From: CAZBGL01 sp964491375
GTDB lineage: Bacteria > Desulfobacterota > Deferrisomatia > Deferrisomatales > Deferrisomataceae
DNA: 11,420 nucleotides
Direction of reading: 5' to 3'
NCBI GenBank assembly: GCA_964491375.1
Contig: CAZBGL010000122.1
Location: 1-11,420 of the forward strand
The notes beneath the pieces were generated by a model. The model made no database searches and was not told the origin of the DNA. It worked only from the letters and a program-made list of their open reading frames with translations. How positions within the stretch are numbered: the first letter of the stretch is position 1; the number at the start of each line of letters is the position of its first letter. Below are positions 9,001-11,420 of this stretch, in pieces. The translations under genes were made by a program, and so were the position numbers.

Positions 9001-11420
9001 AATAGATCCGCCCCCAGTCCCCAGGCGCACCCCGGCTCGGCCCCCCACCGTCCGTGTCCCCGCCCCACTCGTCGTCCCGCCACGAGGTGAACACGATCCG
9101 CTCCGCATCCGTCCCCACCGCCCGAAACGCCCCATACACGTCCAAACGCGCCCCAGAGCCCATCTTCCAAATCACCCCAGGCTCCACCTGCACGTACGCC
9201 CCCGCCCGAACCGTCGCCACACCCCCCACCTGCCAGTACACACGCCCACCCTCCACCGTCAGACTCCGGCCCAAATCGTTCCCCCACACCTCGATCGCGT
9301 CCGAGCCGTTGCCCGAAATCACGTTGCCCGAACCCTTCCCCGGTAACGCCGAAAACGGTATCCGTACCGCCCGCCCATTGCCCGCCACCGTGTTCCCCCG
9401 GAGCTCCGGCGCCCCCACCGCCCACTCAAACTCCACCCCGTGCTCCCCGTTGTCCACGATCTCGTTGCCCTCGATCACAGGCACCCCCCACCGCGCGTGG
9501 ATCCCGTCCCCCCCGTTGCCCGCGATCACGTTGCCCACGATCCGAGGCCCTCCCGACTCCAGCCAAAATCCCGCCCCGCCGTTCCCCTCGATCCGACTCC
9601 CCTCGATCACCGGACTCGACCCGTTCGTGTACACCCCCGCTGCCGCGCTCTCCCGAATCTCGCTCCCTCGGATCACCAGGTCCGTGCCCCCGTAGCAGTC
9701 CACCGCCGACCAGTTCCACTTCCCCGCGTAGCGCACCACCACGTGCTCCAGCACCGAGCCCAACGACCCGTTGAAGTACAGGTTCCGCCAGTACCCCGGC
9801 GTGCCCGTGCTCGCCCCGTCCCCATTCGTGTCCCCGCCCCACTCGTCGTCCGTCCACGCCGTGAACACGATCGGCGACGCACCCGTGCCCACCGCCTCCA
9901 GCCGGCCCCGCACGTCCATGTACGCCCCCGGCCCAAACTTCACCACCACCCCCGGCAGAATCCGCAACACCCCCCTCACCCGCACCCAGCTCGGCACGTA
10001 GTACACCCCCGCCGCCCACGTCACCTCCCCGTTCAACTCCCCCCCCACCGTGGTGTACGCCCCCTCCGACGGCGTCGCCTCCACCGTCACCCCACCGCTT
10101 ACGTTCCCCGAGGAGTCCTTCGCCTGCACCTTGAACGTGTACGCCGTGTCGTTCGTCAGCCCCTCCCACAGGTACTCCTTCGCCCCCTTGCCCAAGTTCA
10201 CCGAACTCGTCCATGTGCCCCCGCCGTCCGAGGAGATGGACACGATGTAGCCGATCAGATCCAGCGTACTGTCCGCGCTCGGCGTCCACCGCAGGTACAC
10301 AAACCCGTTGCCCGCCACCGCCACCAGATCCGTGACCTCCTCCGGCGCCTGCGTGTCCGCCCCGCCCGTGTTGTCCCACGCCGCCACCGGACCGTACACC
10401 CCCGACTCCCCCCGGTTGCCCGCACGGTCCAACGCCACCACCCGGTACTCGTACCGCACCCCGTCCGCCACCGTGACGTCCTCAAACACACCCTCCCCCG
10501 CAGCCGCACGCCCTACCTCGCTAAACTCCAGCGTGCCCTCCTCACGACGCTCCACCGCGTACGCCGCCACGTCCCCCGCACCCCCGCCGTCGTCCGGCGA
10601 AAGCCCCCACTCCACCGTGATGCTCCCCCCGCTGTCCCCAGGCGTGTCGTACGCAATCACCCCGCTCGGCGCACCCGGCGGCTCCTGGTTCACCACCACC
10701 TCCACCCCGGCCGCGATCTCCCCTACGTTCCCCGCACGGTCCCATGCCCGCGCATACAGGGTGTACGCCCCGTCCGCCGGCAAAACCCACCGATACCCCC
10801 ATGTGCCGTCCGTCCAAAGCCACGTCACGCTCCGCCACGCCACACCATCCCCCCCGTCCACCCCCACCTCCACGCGCACCACACCGCTGCCCGCCGTGCC
10901 GTCCGCGTTCTCGTCCGATACCGTCCCCCGTATCCACACCTCCCCCCCGTTCAACTCCTCACCCCCCACAGGCCACGTCATCACCACCGCCGGCGCCTCC
11001 ACGTCCCCCAGCGCCCGACGCTCCACCACCCAAACCTGGCTCACCACCGCCCGGTACCCGTTCTCCCGCACGAACCGAAGCTCCAGCGTCCCATCCCCAT
11101 ACGCCGACTCCGGTACCCCGTACCGGCGTACCACCGCCGTGTCCCCCACCCGCACCGGCCCGTGGATCACTTCACCCCCACCCGCCTCCAACCGCTGTAC
11201 GTTCCCCCCGATCGCCGAGGTGTCGTCCTTGTTCACATACGTCACCAACACGTCGTAGCGCTTCGCCGGGTCCAAACCCCCGTAGCGCAAAACCACCGCG
11301 TCCAGGTCGTACAACAACGTCTGCGCCGCACCCGTCCCCCACTCCGAACTCGCCACCCCCTGAACCACCCCCGGCGCCCCAATCGTCCCCTCCGCCGCGT
11401 TCGGTCCCGCATCGAAGTAG
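1..11420 (-). CDS. Giant modular beta-helix / FN3 / Ig-like surface protein, partial at both ends
   Basis: One minus-strand frame is open across all 3,806 codons (lowest bases 2 to 11417); it enters at 11420 and leaves at 1 without start or stop. The translation is coherent throughout: six right-handed parallel beta-helix blocks, seven FN3 domains, many Ig-like domains and three copies of a carbohydrate-binding-like sandwich. I count only eight cysteines (for example near 9690, 7996, 5830, 5360), no catalytic domain and no hydrophobic membrane span, as expected for an exported protein. The signal peptide and any anchor or secretion domain must lie outside the window. The known behaviour of such architectures points to an adhesin or a polysaccharide-binding cell-surface scaffold; this role is inferred. 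Codon use changes sharply near 7745 although the frame continues. The frame and domain types are secure; the biological role is not. Confidence 0.95.
2..262 (-). other. Ig-like domain of the PIQV...LDEPVRPGT type (cut by window)
   Basis: Residues 3720-3806. DGPVGTITVGVPEPIQVLES, VSLVLDEPVRPGTIPVLRYA, SAWAAQLALEPAMGTGIGTF and QLTCEDALG, where the window ends before the domain's last strand. The coding frame stays open at base 1, so the protein continues. Confidence 0.65.
263..568 (-). other. Ig-like domain of the YSPEPP...SEPL type
   Basis: Residues 3618-3719. FAVSYSPEPPVGVGVLEITL, TVSEPLKGLPSLVLRPHGS, TTYRGTFEVTSGTPTGEAKV and SVSGVDVAGNGFSGTPSGPA. It is a beta-sandwich that, from memory, recurs together with the next domain in other giant bacterial proteins. 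I know no specific function. Confidence 0.65.
569..862 (-). other. Fibronectin type III domain, stalk
   Basis: Residues 3520-3617. SAPPDPPELLSAVPQTGQGV, core LLSWRWSDTGEVPDHYRIYR, then NAPDGTWYYGVVAVDAAGNA. It has the HYRIYRG and WYYGVVAVDAAGN strands expected of FN3. It is followed by Ig-like domains with no further beta-helix in the window. Confidence 0.85.
863..1132 (-). other. Bacterial Ig-like domain (Big_6-like), stalk
   Basis: Residues 3430-3519. TPPPAPEITAPVDGLVVTGG, VDVRGTAEPFAPVRVTRDGF, ADASGAFAFTGVELREGSNR and FVAVSEDSVGRSPES. The G-T-A-E-P-x-A-x-V-x-V...DASGAF...L-x-EG-x-N pattern is the familiar repeat Ig domain of large bacterial adhesins. Confidence 0.75.
1133..1399 (-). other. 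Bacterial Ig-like domain (Big_7-like), stalk
   Basis: Residues 3341-3429. GPEIQSFSLTEGQEIGRPIQ, VAGSATAALGIDALEFHVDG, FRWDVRDLGNGVHRVRLLAR and DSAGNES. The I-x-x-VEFHVDG-like and NG-x-H-x-[VL]-x-[LV]-x-A-x-DSAGN signatures mark a bacterial Ig domain. It is part of an uninterrupted Ig/FN3 string from 1666 to the window edge. Confidence 0.75.
1400..1666 (-). other. Ig-like domain of the SED...KTIFAQFK type
   Basis: Residues 3252-3340. VELVLASRNAEAVRLSEDST, FEPFTGHTAFELSPLGGLKT, IFAQFKSPTGAVSDPV. The pattern V-x-L-x-L-x-x-x-x-A-x-x-[VM]R-x-S-[EN]D-x-x-F, a central P[FY] and then KT[IV][FY]-x-QFK is a widespread short beta-sandwich in secreted bacterial FN3/Ig proteins. It marks the point where the modular plan changes from helix-bearing modules to a plain stalk. 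Confidence 0.7.
1667..2323 (-). repeat. Right-handed parallel beta-helix block 6 (module III, divergent, with NWWG)
   Basis: Residues 3033-3251. The cap LTIEPGTILYFAPGASLRV is followed by DPIVLTSQNERAGGTPDRGD, LRHVVVRYGSGLQV and shorter, looser rungs at 1742-1990 (PVVEAFTAEYNRGAGVLVSE, LTTSEALLRYNEVGAEVAG). It ends AEGNWWGSTD. The acidic DDEWGGDTNGDG insertion of blocks 1-5 is missing and replaced by NERAGGTPDRGDWGG. It is the shortest and most diverged block. Confidence 0.85.
2324..2620 (-). other. Fibronectin type III domain, module III second
   Basis: Residues 2934-3032. EPVPPPVTVDVRPGSDPDVA, core RVSWHTYGTADLCGLAGFRV, then YEATGLDRTRTYYFAVVAYN and TSGEQN. The GLDRTRTYYFAVVAYN stretch is a textbook FN3 late strand. 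It runs directly into the last beta-helix block. Confidence 0.85.
2621..2920 (-). other. Fibronectin type III domain, module III first
   Basis: Residues 2834-2933. ATPPPNPDVTVGSVGCDRAS, core LTWDGYLPPPDLAGFQLYVR, then AELTGLDLEVPYAVGIAALD and RVGNVN. It is a well-formed FN3 with a DLAGFQLY strand typical of the class. It forms a pair with the next domain, as the FN3 pairs do in modules I and II. Confidence 0.82.
2921..3259 (-). other. SbsA-like Ig domain (Big_5-like)
   Basis: Residues 2721-2833. VPPRVVALEPNYLSPVNAVD, YRLTIRFDSAMDPAAEPAL, GTWSTTYYANDTYTTPFIAL, and DGEWSVAVSGARDHAGNVMA. The F-x-x-AMDP motif and the later ARD-x-AGN motif are characteristic of SbsA-type Ig domains. It closes the Ig string of module III and takes the place of the single Big_7-like domain found in modules I and II. 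Confidence 0.75.
3260..3601 (-). repeat. Ig-like repeat with EF-hand/dockerin-like loop, copy 3
   Basis: Residues 2607-2720. DTEPPTIVAVRFDDADGSGT, loop DADGSGTVSPGD at 3524-3559, YVFVFSEPMRTAALSDGTPE, VTVEITAGHTVRGGETVDP and TDLAGNPVAGTAVLPLPD. The three copies share G-D-x-[LY]-x-F-x-F-x-E-x-[ML], DGT-x-x-AN, YG-x-V and GN-PV-x-GT positions, so they are tandem duplicates of one unit. Confidence 0.77.
3602..3940 (-). repeat. Ig-like repeat with EF-hand/dockerin-like loop, copy 2
   Basis: Residues 2494-2606. DTVAPAFVGLDWEDVDGDGS, a canonical DVDGDGSVSIGD loop at 3863-3898, YVFRFNEAMDTSAIRDGTAD, SLTVTVSEGFTVVGNEIVVP and SDVAGNPVTGTQ. It is the best-preserved loop of the three and reads like a dockerin calcium loop (D-x-[DN]-G-D-G-x-V-[SN]-x-x-D). 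The remainder is the SbsA-like Ig strand pattern. Confidence 0.77.
3941..4273 (-). repeat. Ig-like repeat with EF-hand/dockerin-like loop, copy 1
   Basis: Residues 2383-2493, the first of three tandem units of about 111-114 residues. It starts EVAPPLFDRVAYNDVDGSGD, carries the loop DVDGSGDYSEGD at 4199-4234 with acidic or oxygen residues at EF-hand positions 1, 3, 5, 9 and 12, then LWFTFTEALDPSLIQDGTAD and TVVVTLTEGFTVAGGEVVTP. The FTF-x-EALD / LTDPSGKA pattern recalls SbsA-type Ig domains that describe a feature in an otherwise intact sandwich. Calcium binding is inferred from the loop. Confidence 0.75.
4274..4699 (-). other. Carbohydrate-binding-like beta-sandwich, copy 3
   Basis: Residues 2241-2382. 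It begins YTNFSAGAPGEAG where copies 1 and 2 have YFDAG, then MVYDKNAVEIAYTGLDPEAR, YRLYVTYFNADPGGSVQSLT, IPRAYYADGDLTLRFVHDNP and a closing SVSEVWIVEETG. It is closer to copy 1 than to copy 2 in the ADGDLTLRFV and EVWIVE strands. It again follows the terminal beta-helix block of the preceding module, fixing the position of this domain as the first unit of each module. Confidence 0.6.
4775..5521 (-). repeat. Right-handed parallel beta-helix block 5 (module II, terminal block with SWWG)
   Basis: Residues 1967-2215. The cap VTVEPGVVLKFTQDCGIWVG leads to PVVFTSWRDDAWGGDTNGDG, LSRVIVRYAGRHYN and rungs at 4811-5113 such as AVIRGNRIWANAWDGLYL and GVFTNNRFFLNRGYGI. It ends QSWWGDSDGTGPYHPDG, the same terminal motif type as block 3 (GNWWG), so only the last block of each module carries it. 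Residues 2216-2240 (4700-4774) are a short linker to the third sandwich. Confidence 0.88.
5522..6307 (-). repeat. Right-handed parallel beta-helix block 4 (module II)
   Basis: Residues 1705-1966. The cap VLGPGTILKFNPGHGLVVRG is followed by PVVLTSLPDDDHGGDTNGDG and rungs at 5591-5917, including PEIRGCTIRDNATEGIYLYH, GTVEDNEITSNGTGIYVQYA and PAVNNNRITDNAGYGVFHYD. The acid segment reads PDDDHGGDTNGDG rather than DDEWGGDTNGDG. It ends FPDPTNVLTPND, equivalent to the end of block 2. Unlike blocks 1-3, its codons are ordinary high-GC (GGC, GCC and GTC common). Confidence 0.88.
6308..6643 (-). other. Fibronectin type III domain, module II second
   Basis: Residues 1593-1704. TTPPEDVTNLTAQATHVNGT, core VLLRWTASANTEGDLADQLL, then the late strand ATGLALNVPYRFRITVVDEV and PNESAG. 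It is slightly longer than usual because of a loop around FDDGRPVHLGRLRTW. It corresponds to 10067-10351 and precedes a beta-helix in the same way. Confidence 0.8.
6644..6949 (-). other. Fibronectin type III domain, module II first
   Basis: Residues 1491-1592. PPAPPTGFTVQEVAGALRSL leads to WILSPDDGSGAADVEGYEIH, FDDTTVTLGEEYYYFVRAVD and RAGNGSD. It matches the first FN3 of module I in the SPDDG-G-A-DV-x-x-Y segment, supporting duplication of whole modules rather than single domains. Confidence 0.82.
6950..7249 (-). other. Bacterial Ig-like domain (Big_7-like), module II
   Basis: Residues 1391-1490. TTPPVVRLGAPADGALLRGD is followed by IEVTGTASDG, VEIGIAPEGGATSWLPIHR, NWEFAWTPEDGTYTLTARAI and DRAGNEA. 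It is the counterpart of 10685-10999 in module I, with the same strand order, the same W...P-x-DG-x-YTL signature and the same neighbours on both sides. Confidence 0.78.
7250..7660 (-). other. Carbohydrate-binding-like beta-sandwich, copy 2
   Basis: Residues 1254-1390. It begins YFDAGGTGHYGYG, then ILYDLEDRIIEADYGGLTPG, QYRILVTYLNRDNGGSTQVM, EGRTIHPALTIS, the strand VAEGALRLKIRATSGQRA and a closing ALMLVEV. It aligns across its whole length with copies 1 and 3, although the middle differs. The aromatic and Asn/Asp positions after VTY are kept, compatible with a ligand site. Identity is inferred from the repeat alignment and from memory of similar accessory domains in polysaccharide-active proteins. 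Confidence 0.6.
7661..7756 (-). other. Asp-rich linker between modules I and II
   Basis: Residues 1222-1253 join the NWWG end of block 3 to the second sandwich. Its core, VDVDGDDDGEADYL at 7688-7720, resembles a thrombospondin type 3 or EF-hand-like calcium loop (D-x-D-G-D-x-D-G-x-x-D). The codon-usage change described for this gene falls within or just beside this linker. Confidence 0.6.
8353..8405 (-). other. G-tract cluster with G-quadruplex potential on the coding strand
   Basis: Plus-strand C runs at 8353-8360, 8362-8369 and 8380-8387 (8 each), plus 8374-8377, 8392-8394, 8398-8400 and 8402-8405, give seven G runs on the coding strand and in the mRNA. The loops between them are 1 to 4 bases, well inside the usual quadruplex spacing. 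Further long coding-strand G runs lie at 10039-10046 (8), 9508-9514, 10849-10855 and 10942-10948 (7 each). Confidence 0.75.
8357..8392 (-). repeat. 18-bp tandem duplication encoding VTGGAG twice
   Basis: Two adjacent 18-nt units encode VTGGAG-VTGGAG. They differ by one base: the Ala codon is GCT in the first unit read and GCG in the second. Both are made largely of G tracts. The duplicated peptide sits where blocks 1 and 2 have a single PG turn, so it is a lineage-specific insertion in the cap of beta-helix block 3. Confidence 0.85.
8492..9280 (-). repeat. Right-handed parallel beta-helix block 2 (module I)
   Basis: Residues 714-976, the same plan as block 1 and nearly the same length. The cap VQVEPGVIWKMGSGARLDV is followed by RIVFTSWRDDEWGGDTDGG, LERVVVRYGG and rungs at 8582-8899, including SPRVEGNVIRGHAWAGVRHY, PSVVGNRIEGNATGVSV and PVIEGNEVVGNRDWGIWY. 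It closes with GNTVTGNGRPARLPVGAVPF and GDGNVLVPNE, which matches the end of block 4 (FPDPTNVLTPND) and so marks the block border. It probably arose from block 1 or block 3 by tandem duplication. Confidence 0.88.
9281..10066 (-). repeat. Right-handed parallel beta-helix block 1 (module I)
   Basis: Residues 452-713. The cap region ILPGVVVKFGPGAYMDVRG leads to PIVFTAWTDDEWGGDTNG, then LEHVVVRYAG, and then about five rungs of 21-24 residues at 9362-9679. Each rung has the PbH1 pattern P-x-[VIL]-x-GN-x-I-x-x-NG-x-x-GI, for example PVIEGSRIEGNGGAGFW and PRIVGNVIAGNGGDGIHARW. The acidic DDEWGGDTNGDG insertion is a plausible calcium or ligand site. NosD-type helices of this kind bind or cleave polysaccharides in characterised proteins; no catalytic residues are recognised here. 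Block 2 follows with no spacer. Confidence 0.88.
10067..10351 (-). other. Fibronectin type III domain, module I second
   Basis: Residues 357-451. It starts QAPEEVTDLVAVAGNGFVYL, has the core tryptophan in LRWTPSADSTLDLIGYIVSI, then LWEGLTNDTAYTFKVQAKD and SSGNVSGG. The match to the FN3 consensus (L-x-W-x-x-S, GL-x-x-x-T-x-Y-x-F-x-V-x-A-x-D-x-x-GN-x-S) is close. It leads directly into the first beta-helix block. Confidence 0.85.
10361..10684 (-). other. Fibronectin type III domain, module I first
   Basis: Residues 246-353. It starts EPPGAPSGVIAYDTPGDSGG, has the core tryptophan in ITVEWGLSPDDG, the AAYAVERREEG strand and the late-strand signature RYEYRVVALDRAGNRG. The SPDDG...GDVAAY pattern matches its module II counterpart at 6644-6949 (SPDDGSGAADVEGYEIHRS), showing that the two modules are duplicates. 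FN3 domains usually act as spacers or protein-protein contacts in secreted bacterial proteins. Confidence 0.8.
10685..10999 (-). other. Bacterial Ig-like domain (Big_7-like), module I
   Basis: Residues 141-245. It begins EAPAVVMTWPVGGEELNGG and continues through GTVSDENADGTAGSGVVRVE, a WGYRWVLPADGAYTLYARAW stretch and DRAGNV. This is the common bacterial Ig pattern in which a proline-rich start leads to G-T-x-S-D, then SGV-x-x-VEV, then DG-x-Y-x-L-x-x-RA-x-D-x-AGN. It serves as a spacer or stalk between the sandwich and the FN3 pair. The equivalent domain of module II is at 6950-7249. The fold call is firm; the exact Pfam subfamily is a recollection. Confidence 0.75.
11003..11420 (-). other. 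Carbohydrate-binding-like beta-sandwich, copy 1 (N-terminally cut by window)
   Basis: Residues 1-139. The domain opens with YFDAG. Its core reads LRYGGLDPAKRYDVLVTY, followed by GGEVIHGP, then DGTLELRFVRENG and a closing VSQVWVVE. Alternating hydrophobic strands and the pattern GLDP-x-x-RY-x-[VIL]-x-VTY recur in two further copies at 7250-7660 and 4274-4699. The pattern resembles, from memory, accessory jelly-roll domains attached to glycoside hydrolases and malectin-like modules; I cannot name a Pfam family with confidence. The likely role is sugar or glycan binding, which is inference. It is followed directly by an Ig-like domain, as in copy 2. Confidence 0.6.

Larger units (their letters stand above)
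7745..11420 (-). other. G-rich, C-poor codon-usage segment (module I)
   Basis: Within this part of the gene the coding strand is strongly depleted of C. In 8341-8400 the plus strand has 42 C and 5 G, and all seven Gly codons are GGG; in 9541-9600 it has 32 C and 10 G. By contrast, 2221-2280 has 28 C and 18 G, with GGC outnumbering GGG. Leu is often TTG and Phe often TTT here. The change lies near 7690-7745 and coincides with the module I/II border; the reading frame is not disturbed. Confidence 0.8.

Noticed and set aside
7781..10066. Regularly spaced short repeats as a possible CRISPR array
   Set aside because: The periodicity is that of 21-24-residue beta-helix rungs in a coding frame; the repeats are degenerate at DNA level and there are no unique spacers.

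Overview
The whole 11,420-base window lies inside one protein-coding gene on the minus strand. Codons run in the frame whose lowest plus-strand base is 2, 5, 8 ... 11417. I translated this frame from end to end and met no stop codon, so the window holds 3,806 consecutive codons. Neither the true start nor the true stop is inside it. There is no intergenic DNA, RNA gene, promoter, terminator, mobile element or CRISPR array. Residue numbers below are local: residue 1 is the codon at 11417-11419 and residue 3806 is the codon at 2-4.

The product is a giant, cysteine-poor, all-beta, almost certainly exported modular protein. It is built from right-handed parallel beta-helix blocks (NosD/PbH1 type), fibronectin type III (FN3) domains, several kinds of bacterial Ig-like domain, and three copies of a carbohydrate-binding-like beta-sandwich. 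Read N to C (11420 down to 1), it has three super-modules. Module I is sandwich 1 - Ig - FN3 - FN3 - three beta-helix blocks (11420-7757). Module II is sandwich 2 - Ig - FN3 - FN3 - two beta-helix blocks (7660-4775). Module III is sandwich 3 - three Ig-like repeats with EF-hand/dockerin-like loops - one more Ig - FN3 - FN3 - one beta-helix block (4699-1667). A run of Ig-like and FN3 domains follows (1666-2). The number of beta-helix blocks falls 3, 2, 1 along the protein.

The DNA is not uniform. From about 7745 to 11420 the coding strand is extremely G-rich and C-poor: Gly is mostly GGG, Ala GCG, Leu often TTG, with G tracts up to 8. From 1 to about 7700 it has ordinary high-GC codon use with many GGC and GCC codons. 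The change falls at the module I/II border, inside an unbroken frame. This suggests that the modules have different histories.

The organism is a high-GC bacterium. Giant proteins mixing beta-helix blocks ending in NWWG, FN3 and Ig domains are typical of environmental lineages such as Desulfobacterota/Deltaproteobacteria, but the assignment is weak. A likely role is a surface or secreted adhesin or polysaccharide-binding scaffold stabilised by calcium. No catalytic domain, signal peptide or cell-wall anchor is visible, because both termini lie outside the window.
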